Assembly: GCA_016178155.1 (NCBI GenBank)
Contig: JACOTZ010000417.1
Location: 1 to 39,804 of the forward strand
Length of the DNA stretch: 39,804 nt
Reading direction: 5' to 3'
Origin: Acidobacteriota bacterium
Lineage (GTDB): Bacteria; Acidobacteriota; Terriglobia; Bryobacterales; Bryobacteraceae
A program made the translations under genes and the position numbers. The notes below the pieces were generated by a model that searched no databases, was not told the origin of the DNA, and was given only the letters and a program-made list of their open reading frames with translations. Positions 16,849-25,486 of this stretch are shown piece after piece (the stretch's first letter is position 1; each line of letters begins with the position of its first letter).

Positions 16849-17326
16849 TACGCTTCGGGACGCGTCCAACGGCCAGGGCACGAGCGCCGTCAAGCGATCG
16901 TATCCGATCCAGTTGATGTCTGCGCCGCGGCGGAGAAGATACTCGGCCGGCGCACGCTGGCCGCCCTGGCACGCGCACTGGAAAGCCCGCGTGATCTCGT
17001 CCGGAGTGGGAGCACCCGGAGAGCGAGGCGGTGACGGCGCGCGCGCCCGGCTTTGAAATACTCGTCTATTCTCCCGATGAGCCCAAGCGCGGCCGCCTGC
17101 CAGAGCGCGGTGAGCGCACCTCGCTCTCCCAGCCGCCGCCAATCACCGCGCCTGGCGCTTCGATGTCAGCCCCGTGATCGATGAGGGTATCGACGACCGC
17201 GACATCATCGCTGCTCGCCGCCCAGTGCAGTGGCGTCTTGCCGTGCGGCCCGCGCACCCGCAAGAGACTCGTCCGCCTGAATCTCATGCATCGCCCCGCC
17301 TCCACGAATTTTCGAAACACCACCAT
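16849..17326 (-). pseudogene. Frameshifted ankyrin-repeat protein gene
   Basis: Two reverse frames carry successive ankyrin-repeat parts. The first (to about 17200) reads GKTPLHWAASSDDVAVVDTLIDHGADIEA and then turns into non-repeat residues and a stop. The second frame (about 17010-16900) reads EITRAFQCACQGGQRAPAEYLLRRGADINWIG, and a third frame appears to hold the end. The two pieces together resemble one ankyrin protein of known layout, so at least one and probably two frameshifts have broken it. Assembly or sequencing error cannot be excluded. The pieces end at the 3' end of the convergent ZIP gene. An intact version would have been a small protein-binding protein of unknown role. Confidence 0.65.
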
Positions 17327-17341
17327 CTCGCGAAGCCCGTA

Positions 17342-18769
17342 TCACGTGACCGGCGGCCGTTTCTTATGCCAGTCCGTCGCACTCTGAAAGTGCTTGCCCA
17401 GGGACAGGATCGTGTTTTCCGTGAATGGCCGGCTCACGAGCTGGATCGCGACCGGCAGGTTTTCCGCGAACCCGCAAGGCAGGCACAGAGCCGGCAGCCC
17501 CGCCAGGTTCCCGGCGGGAATCAGCGGCCGCATGCCAGGTTGCTTCGGCGCGGGCGTGGCGCCACCGCGATCGAGCGGCTCGCTGATCTTCGAGGCCGCA
17601 CTGTTTCGTGCCGGCGCCAGCAGCACATCCACGTCCGTCAATAGCTCGCGAAATGCCTGCTGGATGATCCGCCGCAGACGCATTGCCTTGAGATAATCGC
17701 GCGCCAGGATGTCCCTTCCAGCCTTCAAGCCTGCGATCTGTTTCCTGTCGGCGAGCTGCTCGACGCGGCCGCTCGTGATCAGCTCCTCGAAAACCGCGGA
17801 GCCTTCGGCCGCGATGACCGTGCTCGTTACCAGTCCGTAGGGCAGGTCAGGCAGCGCGACTTCCTTCATCTGCACGCCCAGCGCGCGTATCGCCTCCAGC
17901 GCCTGCCGGAAAGCGTCGCGCGCCACGGGCGCCGGCCACTCTTCGAAATCCACCGGTGCATAGCCGACGCGAATCTCTTTCAGTTCCTTGGCGAACCGCG
18001 GCGCATAATAGAAGCTCTTGCGCGCTGACCCTGGGTCTTTCGAGTCCCCGCCGGCGATGGCGTGCAGCACCAGCCCGCAGTCTTCGGCCGAGCGGCACAT
18101 CGGCCCGATTTTGTCCATGGTCCAGGAGAGCGCCATTGCTCCGTAGCGGCTCACCAGGCCGTAGGTCGGCCGTAATCCCGTCACGCCGCAGAACGCGCTC
18201 GGCGTGAGAATAGACCCCGACGTTTCCGAGCCGAGCGCGAAGGTCACCAGGCCCGCCGCCACCGCGCTGCCCGATCCGCTCGAAGAACCGCCTGACCACC
18301 GCGAGCGGTCCCACGGGTTCAGCCCCGGCCCGAACAGGGAAGCATTCGCATACCGGTAGCCGCCGCCGCCCGCGAGCTCTACCATCGAAAGCTTCCCGAG
18401 CAGGATGGCGCCCGTCTTGCGCAGCTTCTCGAGTGCGGTCGCCTCATAATCGAATACCTGCGCGGCGTATGGCCTCCCGCCCCAGGTGGTCACTTCGCCC
18501 GGAACTGCGAGCAGGTCCTTCGCCGCGAAAGGAATTCCCTGCAGCGGACCACGGAAGCGCCCGCGCTTGATCTCGCCCTCCACTTCCTTCGCCTGCCGCA
18601 CCGCCCGCTCGCGCAACGACAGCGCCAGTGCGTTGTACCTCGGACCCAGCTTCTCCAGCCGGTCGCAGAATGCGCGCATCAGTTCGCTGAGCGAGAAATC
18701 CCCGCCCTTGATCTTCTTGTTCAGCTCGCCGATGGTCGCGAAGAAGATGTTGTCGTCGAAGCTCGCCAT
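17342..18769 (-). CDS. Amidase signature family hydrolase
   Basis: A 475-residue amidase with the Ser-cisSer-Lys triad: Lys84 (GIPFAAKDLL), the Gly/Ser-rich segment from Ser162 (SGGSSSGSGSAVAAGL) and nucleophile Ser186 (GSETSGSILTPSAFCGVTGLRPTYG). It is GatA-like but the neighbours are not gatB or gatC, and the motif GSETSGSILTPS differs from the usual GSDTGGSIRxPA of GatA, so a free-standing amidase for an unknown amide is more likely than the tRNA amidotransferase subunit. No signal peptide is visible, so cytoplasmic action is inferred. The start ATG lies three bases after the stop of the small Tat-signal gene, a two-gene operon. Confidence 0.93.
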   Translation of the reverse strand: MASFDDNIFFATIGELNKKIKGGDFSLSELMRAFCDRLEKLGPRYNALALSLRERAVRQAKEVEGEIKRGRFRGPLQGIPFAAKDLLAVPGEVTTWGGRPYAAQVFDYEATALEKLRKTGAILLGKLSMVELAGGGGYRYANASLFGPGLNPWDRSRWSGGSSSGSGSAVAAGLVTFALGSETSGSILTPSAFCGVTGLRPTYGLVSRYGAMALSWTMDKIGPMCRSAEDCGLVLHAIAGGDSKDPGSARKSFYYAPRFAKELKEIRVGYAPVDFEEWPAPVARDAFRQALEAIRALGVQMKEVALPDLPYGLVTSTVIAAEGSAVFEELITSGRVEQLADRKQIAGLKAGRDILARDYLKAMRLRRIIQQAFRELLTDVDVLLAPARNSAASKISEPLDRGGATPAPKQPGMRPLIPAGNLAGLPALCLPCGFAENLPVAIQLVSRPFTENTILSLGKHFQSATDWHKKRPPVT

Positions 18770-18772
18770 GGC

Positions 18773-18973
18773 TCAGGGCACGAATGCAAAGGCGGGCTCA
18801 GTGGCAATCGGCACGTTTTGTTTGCTTAGTTGCTCGCTGTTACGCCGGACCTGGGCGAGGGCGCCGGCCTGCTCGTCACCGGACGCGGGCTTGGGCGGCT
18901 GGACCTGTGCCATTAGGGCGGTTGCCGAAACGACCGTGACCGCCAACTCCCGACGGGTGAATTTCTTAGGCAT
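18773..18973 (-). CDS. 66-residue Tat-signal small protein encoded ahead of the amidase
   Basis: Within a longer track ORF the ATG at 18973 opens a compact protein: a twin-arginine signal (MPKKFTRRELAVTVVSATALMAQ), a charged helix-prone middle (GALAQVRRNSEQLSKQNV) and the end PIATEPAFAFVP. From memory, acidobacterial genomes often carry such a short Tat protein with a TEPAF-type end beside amidase genes; I cannot check this here. The stop is three bases before the amidase ATG, implying co-transcription and coupling. The mature part would be only about 40 residues. The amidase has no signal of its own, so a piggy-back export or maturation role is possible but unproven. Confidence 0.72.
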   Translation of the reverse strand: MPKKFTRRELAVTVVSATALMAQVQPPKPASGDEQAGALAQVRRNSEQLSKQNVPIATEPAFAFVP

Positions 18974-19083
18974 GTACAGATTATGGAACGGCGGGCGATG
19001 CGGATGCGCGCGTCGGCGGACGGCGTGTTCGAACGGGAATGTCCATGCGGGACAACCCCCGCCCCAAGGACTACAACGAATGG

Positions 19084-19101
19084 AGTACAGTGAAGTACAG
19101 T
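19084..19101 (+). repeat. Direct repeat with a 10-base period upstream of the first receptor gene
   Basis: AGTACAGT occurs twice, starting at 19084 and 19094, one helical turn apart, and ends 11 bases before the AGGAGG. It is a candidate operator; the regulator is unknown. Confidence 0.4.
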
Positions 19102-19112
19102 TTGCAGCTCTC

Positions 19113-19118
19113 AGGAGG
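19113..19118 (+). promoter_or_regulatory. Ribosome binding site deciding the start of the first receptor gene
   Basis: AGGAGG lies six bases before ATG 19125 and shows that the track ORF start at 18486 is 213 codons too early. Confidence 0.85.
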
Positions 19119-19124
19119 CAACCA

Positions 19125-22100
19125 ATGATCACGCGTCGGCGGCGAATAATTCTCTGCCTTTTCCCGCTCATCTTGGGAGCGGGCGCCATGTGGGCGCAGG
19201 TAGGCACTTCCAGAATCAGCGGCTCGGTTACCGACACCAGCGGCGCGATGATCGCCGGGGCTAAGATAGCCGCCAAAAACGAGGCCACGGGGCAGTCCTT
19301 CGAGACCACCAGCAGCTCCGCGGGGGCCTACACGATCGAAGCGCTGCCGCCGGCATCCTACACGGTGACGGTGAGCCATCCGGGCTTCCAGACTTTCGCC
19401 AGCGCGGGCAACGTTCTCTCCGTGGGCGCGCCTCTGGTGCTGAATGCCACGCTCAAAGTCGGCGCCATGACGGAGGTTGTGCGCGTGGAGTCCACCGCCG
19501 AGCGTATCGAGACTACGCACGCGATGTTGAGCGACGTCGTGGACCGCAAGGGCGTAACCGAACTGCCGTTGAATGGACGAAATCCACTGGCGCTGATCGT
19601 GCTGCAGCCAGGTATGGTGCAGCGATCGACCGGGGCTGCCGGCTCGGGCTCCCACGTTTTCGGGTCGCGTGACCGCGCCCACAATGTGACCATCGACGGC
19701 ATCGAGGCTAATGAATCGTCGGTGCCGAACCCGCAAAGCAACATCCATCGCCTGAACCCGGATAACGTTCTGGAGTACCGCGTAGTCACGCATAACGCTA
19801 CCCCGGAATTCGGCCGCAACAGCGGGGCTAATGTGGCCATCGCCACCCGTTCGGGCACGAACGAGTTCCACGGCGACCTCTTCTGGTTCCACCGCAACAC
19901 CGTGCTGAATGCGAACGAGTGGTTCAACAACGCGGAGGGCATTGCGCGGCCCACGCTCCTGCTCAACCAGTTCGGATTCAACGCCGGCGGACCTGTCCGG
20001 AAGAATAAGACCTTCTTTTTTGGCAGCTACCAGGGCAATCGCATTGGGATGACTCAGCCCATATCGCAGTCGTTCGGCGTGCCCCGGGTCTACACCGCCG
20101 CGATGAAATCCGGTATCTTCCGCTACTTCGTTCCCGATGCCGGCAACCCGCTGGTGCTGGATGGTGTCCGGATCACGCGCAACTCCTCACGCCTGGTGGA
20201 TCCCCGGACCGGGGCGCTGCGCCCGGAAGTGCCGGAGTGCGGTGGAAGCGTGACACGCAACTGCGTCGCTTCTTACAACATCGTGGCCAATGATCCGCTG
20301 AGGGCCGGGATCGATCCCGCGATCCAGGCTCTGAACGCCAAATTTCCGCTTCCCAACACATTCAGCGTCGGCGACGGACTGAACACCGGCGGCTACACGT
20401 GGAATCCCCCCTCCCGCTTCGCCGGACCGCATTACATGGCGCGCATCGACCATGCGTTCAACGACAACAATAACCTGTTTGTCCGTTATCTCGGCTCTGA
20501 GTACGACACCTCTGAGGGCGACCTGTTGAACGGCCGCCCTTCGATTTTCCCGGGCTTCGCCCCGCTGGGCACCGTGGATCGTTCCGGCAAGAACCTGGCG
20601 CTGAGCTACCGCCGGGTCATTTCGCCCGCCATGGTCAACGAGTTCACCGCCGGCATCAGTCGCTTTAATTTTCTCTTCAACCTGCGTGAGGCCAATCCGG
20701 AATTTCAGCAGGTCCCACCGTATGGCCAGGAGTGCTTCGGTGACGATTCCTTCCAATTGATCGATACGCCTTACTGCAACACGCCACACACGCAGCGCGC
20801 CGTCACCACGTTCCAGATCGTCGATAACCTGGGCTACACGCGCGGAGCACACAGTTTCCGCACCGGTTTCAACATTCGCATTTACCGGCATAACGACGAG
20901 CGCGGAGTCCCCGGCGGCTTCAACGCTTCGCCCACGATCATTTTCAACCGCCTGCGGCGTTCTCCGCTGAACGAGAATCCGGCCTGGGTGTTGCCCGCCA
21001 CAGCGTCCATTAACGCCACGGACCGTAACAACCTGCAGAACGCGATTGTCAGTCTGGCAGGCATCGTCGGGCGGGTACAACAGGCTTTTCAGGCGGATCT
21101 GGCCAACGACGCTTATACGCCCGACCTGTTCCGCCTCGGCACCCGCACCAAGCAATTCAACCTTTACTTCCAGGACGAGTGGCGCCTGCGGTCCAACCTG
21201 ACCATGACCTACGGCGTGCGGTGGGAGCTGAACCTGCCGCCCAGCGATGGAGCCGGGCGGGTCTTTGTGCCGGATAAAGCCGTGGACGGCTCGCAGGGTC
21301 CGGTTCGCTTTGTGAAGGCGGACCGCTGGTTCGACCGCATGAATGCGCTGGCGCTGGCGCCGCGCGTGGGCATCGCCTGGTCTCCGGACGCCAAGACCGC
21401 CTTCCGTTTGGGGTATGGCGTTGCTTTCGATACCATCTCGAGTTTCCAGGTCACCTCGGTCGGCGGCAAGGTGCCGGGTAGCTTCTTGCAGTGCCGGGTG
21501 AACGTGCAGGACAGCGCTGCCGGTTCCGCGCCTTGCGCCGATCTCCCCAATGACGTCCGCCTGTCGCAACTGTTGCGGCAAGTCAACCCCTTCATGCTGC
21601 CGATTCCCGACGCTAAGCCCAGTACTGAACTGGCGCCACCCAACCGTGTGTTGACAGTGGCGCCTAATGTGGGCGCCTTCGATCCCAATCTGAAGATACC
21701 CACCGTGCATGAATGGTCGCTGACGATCCAACGCGAGTTCCCGCGGAGTCTTGTCGGCCAGGTGGGCTACATCGGCAAGCGCGGCATGCGGCTGTATCGG
21801 GCCTACGATCTGAACCAGATCGCCACCGATCAGCCCGGTTTCCTCGATTCATTTCTCGCAGCGCAGCGCAATCTGCGCGGCGGCTGCCGGCCTGACGGCA
21901 CAGATTGTCCGGCGGGCATGACCGGCGTTCCTCCCACGCTGCTGCTCGCGATGGTCCCTGCCTCGGTGCTCAACGGCTGGACTTCCGAGATCAGCCAGAA
22001 TGGTCTCGGCGAAGTTGCGCGCCTCATCGATCAGCGAGACATCGTGTCGCGCGGGTTCCCCGCTAATTACTTCCGGCGGAATGCCCAATTCAGCGAACTT

Positions 22101-22985
22101 TTCTATTTCGATTCCGGAGGCAGCTCCGTCTACCACGGCGTGATCGCGCAGATTCGGCGTCGGTTTGCTCAGGGACTGGAGTTGGGCGCCTCCTATACGT
22201 TCAGCAAGTCGATTGATGACATGTCGGTGGATCCGGTGGCCGCCACCTCAGGCGGCGCCCTTAGCTCCACGAACTCCCGCACGCCCACGGACGTACGCAA
22301 TTTCCGTCTGGACCGCGCTCTATCCGATTTCGACAACACGCACGTGCTTGTGGCCAACGGCGTCTTCGAGCTGCCCTTCGGCCGAGGGCGCTCCTGGGCC
22401 GGATCGGTGCCTCGCTGGGCCGACCATATCGTCGGCGGCTGGACCCTGACCGGCATCTTCACCTATCAAAGCGGGGAACCTTACACCATCAACAGCGGCA
22501 TACGCACCGCCAACGGCTACAAGGTCTCGCGGGCCGATCTCCTCGGATCCATGCCGGACGGCAGCCTGAAATTTGTCAATGGGATCGAAGGCCCGGTCGC
22601 GTTCAACGTAGGTGACATCGATGCCGGCAACTGCCGCCAGGTCGTGGGCAGCCAGAGCTCGTTCTGCATCCCCGCGCCGGGCGGGCACGGAATGGGCCGG
22701 AACGTGGTCCGGGGACCAATGTTCTGGAATCTCGATAGCGGCGTCAGCAAGAATTTCACTGTCACTGACCGGGTGCGGCTACAGTTCCGGGGCGAGTTCT
22801 TCAATGTGTTCAATCATCCCAATTTCGACAACCCGCGGAACGCAAGTGAAGGTTCGCCGACCCTGACCAGTTCTTTGTTCGGACAGACCTGCTGCGTGAC
22901 AGCGGCGCTGCCCAGTTCGGCGACCATCATCGCGAACGGCGAACCGAACCGCGTGATCCAGTTTGCGTTGAAGCTGCAGTTCTGA
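19125..22985 (+). CDS. Oar-like TonB-dependent outer-membrane receptor
   Basis: The true start (AGGAGG plus signal peptide RRRRIILCLFPLILGAGAMWAQ) gives 1286 residues. Residues about 30-115 are a carboxypeptidase-regulatory-like beta-sandwich (GTSRISGSVTDTSGAMIAGAKI, GAYTIEALPPASYTVTVSHPGF). A plug domain follows (LPLNGRNPLALIVLQPGM, HNVTIDGIEANESS, NVLEYRVVTHNATPEFGRNSGANVAIATRSGTN), then a long beta-barrel ending in the aromatic FALKLQF typical of barrel proteins. Such proteins are abundant in Acidobacteria and are thought to import large substrates or act as outer-membrane adhesin-like proteins; the ligand is unknown. No SusD homologue or TonB gene is adjacent. It is divergent from the amidase operon. 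Confidence 0.94.
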   Translation: MITRRRRIILCLFPLILGAGAMWAQVGTSRISGSVTDTSGAMIAGAKIAAKNEATGQSFETTSSSAGAYTIEALPPASYTVTVSHPGFQTFASAGNVLSVGAPLVLNATLKVGAMTEVVRVESTAERIETTHAMLSDVVDRKGVTELPLNGRNPLALIVLQPGMVQRSTGAAGSGSHVFGSRDRAHNVTIDGIEANESSVPNPQSNIHRLNPDNVLEYRVVTHNATPEFGRNSGANVAIATRSGTNEFHGDLFWFHRNTVLNANEWFNNAEGIARPTLLLNQFGFNAGGPVRKNKTFFFGSYQGNRIGMTQPISQSFGVPRVYTAAMKSGIFRYFVPDAGNPLVLDGVRITRNSSRLVDPRTGALRPEVPECGGSVTRNCVASYNIVANDPLRAGIDPAIQALNAKFPLPNTFSVGDGLNTGGYTWNPPSRFAGPHYMARIDHAFNDNNNLFVRYLGSEYDTSEGDLLNGRPSIFPGFAPLGTVDRSGKNLALSYRRVISPAMVNEFTAGISRFNFLFNLREANPEFQQVPPYGQECFGDDSFQLIDTPYCNTPHTQRAVTTFQIVDNLGYTRGAHSFRTGFNIRIYRHNDERGVPGGFNASPTIIFNRLRRSPLNENPAWVLPATASINATDRNNLQNAIVSLAGIVGRVQQAFQADLANDAYTPDLFRLGTRTKQFNLYFQDEWRLRSNLTMTYGVRWELNLPPSDGAGRVFVPDKAVDGSQGPVRFVKADRWFDRMNALALAPRVGIAWSPDAKTAFRLGYGVAFDTISSFQVTSVGGKVPGSFLQCRVNVQDSAAGSAPCADLPNDVRLSQLLRQVNPFMLPIPDAKPSTELAPPNRVLTVAPNVGAFDPNLKIPTVHEWSLTIQREFPRSLVGQVGYIGKRGMRLYRAYDLNQIATDQPGFLDSFLAAQRNLRGGCRPDGTDCPAGMTGVPPTLLLAMVPASVLNGWTSEISQNGLGEVARLIDQRDIVSRGFPANYFRRNAQFSELFYFDSGGSSVYHGVIAQIRRRFAQGLELGASYTFSKSIDDMSVDPVAATSGGALSSTNSRTPTDVRNFRLDRALSDFDNTHVLVANGVFELPFGRGRSWAGSVPRWADHIVGGWTLTGIFTYQSGEPYTINSGIRTANGYKVSRADLLGSMPDGSLKFVNGIEGPVAFNVGDIDAGNCRQVVGSQSSFCIPAPGGHGMGRNVVRGPMFWNLDSGVSKNFTVTDRVRLQFRGEFFNVFNHPNFDNPRNASEGSPTLTSSLFGQTCCVTAALPSSATIIANGEPNRVIQFALKLQF

Positions 22986-23073
22986 GATACGTCTGCTGCG
23001 CGCCGTTCATCTACGGCTCTGCCATGCGCGTCACCACACGCGCGCGGCGCCCAGGTGCAGCTCGGAAGCCGGC

Positions 23074-25383
23074 TTAGAACTCCGTAACCAGTCGCAGAGA
23101 CCAGGCTCGGGGAGCGGCCAGAGCGGTGCCGGAGAAGGCGCCGGCGAAGTTGATGAGGTTCAGGCGATCGGCGACATTGGTCATATCAAACTGAAGCCTA
23201 GCCGTCATGCGCTCGCGTGACAGGATGTCGGCGCCGGCGGCGAGATCCACGAAGTACGACGGCAGCACGCGCCCGCGCTCCAGATCGACACGGGCGAGGA
23301 TGTCCCCGCTAAAGCGAGCGGGATCGATGACACCCTCGTCCCGCTCCACTGGCAGGCCGCTGCCGTAGCGGTAGCTGAGGGCGCTCCAGAGCCGCGGCGC
23401 CACCTGCACGCGCATGCGTCCCTGCAGAGTGTTGCGCTGGTCCTGGGTGACCGGGAAACTGGATGTCGAGCGCAGCAGTTGCTCGACTTCTTCCTCCAGG
23501 AACAGCCCGCCTGTGACCGGCAAAAACCCCGTGCCCACGAGATTCGCGTAACTCACGAAACCCGAAAATCGGCCCCACGCCGGGATTTCCAGCTTGCCCT
23601 CGAACCCGTGAATCTCGGCACGTGCGAACGAGATGGGAAAGCTGATGCCTGTGTTCAGCAACAGCGCGTCATCGGCAAAGTCGCTGATTCGTCGGTGGAA
23701 CCAGTTGCCGTCGAGCCGCGCCCGGCTACCGAGCGTTTTCGCAAAACCGACCTGGTAGAAATTCCCGCGCGAGGGCGGCACCGGCAGCCCCGTCGTCCCC
23801 TTCGTCAGCGACTGGGCTTCGCGCGAGCTCGCGAGCAGCAGGTTCTCGATGGCAGGCACCTCGAAGGCGCGGTCGTACGACGCGTGCAGCACCATGCCCG
23901 CTCCGGGCCAGTGCCAGGCGATCCCGAGCCGCGGGCTGAGCGCGGTGTCGCGGACCAGGAACCGGTAGCGATCCAACCGCAGGCCCGCGCTCAACGTCCA
24001 GTTGCGCCAGCGAACAAGGTCCTGCACGTACGCCGAGGACTCGCGGGTCCCCCCGTATCCCGAAAAGCCGAACCTACCAGGCACATCGCTGTCGAAGAAC
24101 TGTGAATCGGTGATGCGGTAGGCGAAGCTCTCGCGAACCGAGGTCCTGATCCACTCGGCGCCCGTTTTCCACTCGTGCGCGCCCGCGTGAAAGGCGACAC
24201 TGCCGTTCAAATATGCCTCGCGGAAGCCGCGATCCTGGCCCGCGAGAATGGGCGTTGCCAGCGGGTTCGACCAGAGCTGTGCGCCCACATCCCGTGCCAT
24301 GAAGCGAACGTTGGCAATGGACAGCGGCGACAGTACGCGCTGATACGAGACCTGCCCCATCGCCTCGTCGCTCCGCCGGTCCTGGCGCTGGCCTGCGCGC
24401 TGCTGCAAAGCCTCGTTGGGCACCAGGAACCCGGTCTGGCGGGCGTGCGTGTAGAAGCGCAGGCGGTCGCGGTCCGTGAGATCGCGTTCGAATCGCCCGC
24501 TGAATCCCCCGAGGAAACCGTGGTTCGTGAAATTCTCCTCAACAGGCGCGTCGAGGAAGCGGCCGGTTTGAAAAGCCTCGGCGTTCAGCGTGGCTGCGTT
24601 ACGTCCCCTCAGGTACTGCAGGCTCGCGAAACCGCTGAGCGTATCGAAGCTCGCGGCCTGAACGGCGGTCTTGCCGTGAAGACCGCGGCGGCTCTCGCGC
24701 GCCGTCGTCGCCTCCACCACGCCGCCCAGCTTGCGCCCGTATTCCGCGGGGTAATTGGCCGTAAGCACTCTCATGGACTCGAGATCTTCAGCATCCAGCG
24801 GGGGCGCGAAGGCAGGCGAGCGGTTGTCCGCAACCGGAATGCCGTCGATGATGTACTGCGTGTTGTACTCCGACCCGCGCGGATGCAGCACTCCGTTGGC
24901 TTCCAGCAGCCAGCCCGGCTGGCTCTCCACCAACTCGAGGACGGCGCGCGAAGGCATCGCCGCGCGCCGCTCGCGAATGTTCTGCCGGCCGACGTAGTTG
25001 ACCGTCCCGGTGCGGTATGGATCGAGCAGGGTCTCCGACTCGCGCACCACGACGGTGGTTTCCGTTTCGGCGAGGCCCAGCACGACCGACAGCTCAACCG
25101 GCAGCTCCGACCGGATCTCCACGGTCTTCGACCAGGACGCAAACTGCTCGCGGACGACGGTCAGGCGGTATACACCGAACGGGATGGCCTTCAGCGCCGC
25201 CGCGCCTTCCGCCGACGTTTCCACCATCTGCTGCACCTGCGTGGCCTGGCTGGCCAGCTCGATCCGTGCGGGCAGGGGCAGTCCGCTGGCATCACGCACC
25301 GTCAGGCGTAACTCACCGGTGTTGCGCTGAGCGGACAAGCCGGGCACCACCAGCAAGAACAGCAACAAAGGCCGGCTTTGCAT
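23074..25383 (-). CDS. TonB-dependent receptor with a carboxypeptidase-regulatory-like N-terminus
   Basis: ATG 25383 opens a signal peptide (MQSRPLLLFLLVVPGLSAQ), giving 769 residues; the track's GTG start 8 codons earlier is less likely. A regulatory-like beta domain (GELRLTVRDASGLPLPARIEL, GVYRLTVVREQF) is followed by a plug (YIIDGIPVADNRSPAF, VLTANYPAEYGRKLGGVVEATT) and a shorter barrel of about 22 strands (TLSAGLRLDRYRFLVRDTALSPRLGIAWHW, VLHASYDRAFEVPAIENLLLASS) ending in WSLRLVTEF. Its size and barrel motifs are closer to classical siderophore/vitamin-type receptors than to its two Oar-like neighbours. Ligand unknown. It is divergent from the third receptor, 103 bases apart, so a shared control region is likely. 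Confidence 0.9.
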   Translation of the reverse strand: MQSRPLLLFLLVVPGLSAQRNTGELRLTVRDASGLPLPARIELASQATQVQQMVETSAEGAAALKAIPFGVYRLTVVREQFASWSKTVEIRSELPVELSVVLGLAETETTVVVRESETLLDPYRTGTVNYVGRQNIRERRAAMPSRAVLELVESQPGWLLEANGVLHPRGSEYNTQYIIDGIPVADNRSPAFAPPLDAEDLESMRVLTANYPAEYGRKLGGVVEATTARESRRGLHGKTAVQAASFDTLSGFASLQYLRGRNAATLNAEAFQTGRFLDAPVEENFTNHGFLGGFSGRFERDLTDRDRLRFYTHARQTGFLVPNEALQQRAGQRQDRRSDEAMGQVSYQRVLSPLSIANVRFMARDVGAQLWSNPLATPILAGQDRGFREAYLNGSVAFHAGAHEWKTGAEWIRTSVRESFAYRITDSQFFDSDVPGRFGFSGYGGTRESSAYVQDLVRWRNWTLSAGLRLDRYRFLVRDTALSPRLGIAWHWPGAGMVLHASYDRAFEVPAIENLLLASSREAQSLTKGTTGLPVPPSRGNFYQVGFAKTLGSRARLDGNWFHRRISDFADDALLLNTGISFPISFARAEIHGFEGKLEIPAWGRFSGFVSYANLVGTGFLPVTGGLFLEEEVEQLLRSTSSFPVTQDQRNTLQGRMRVQVAPRLWSALSYRYGSGLPVERDEGVIDPARFSGDILARVDLERGRVLPSYFVDLAAGADILSRERMTARLQFDMTNVADRLNLINFAGAFSGTALAAPRAWSLRLVTEF

Positions 25384-25408
25384 GCGTTTACTGCGCCTAC
25401 TCAACACA

Positions 25409-25437
25409 TTGTAGAGGGATGATGAAACTGATACACT
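25409..25437 (+). promoter_or_regulatory. Possible promoter for the third receptor gene
   Basis: TTGTAG and TACACT are separated by 17 bases, with the second element ending 49 bases before the ATG. The fit to sigma-70 consensus is partial (3/6 and 4/6). Confidence 0.35.
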
Positions 25438-25443
25438 ATTTGC

Positions 25444-25460
25444 CCGAGATTCAGTCTCGG
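25444..25460. repeat. Perfect inverted repeat in the leader of the third receptor gene
   Basis: CCGAGA and TCTCGG flank TTCAG, placed between the candidate -10 and the ribosome site in the divergent region. It could be a repressor site or a leader hairpin. Confidence 0.45.
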
Positions 25461-25486
25461 TCGAGTTCTAGGGGAAAGGGAAATTT

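Noticed and set aside
17342-18769. GatA subunit of the tRNA amidotransferase
   Set aside because: No gatB or gatC neighbours and an atypical GSETSGSILTPS motif; general amidase is the safer call.
20187-21731. 514-residue reverse ORF inside the first receptor gene
   Set aside because: Antisense to a continuous beta-barrel sequence and without recognisable domains.
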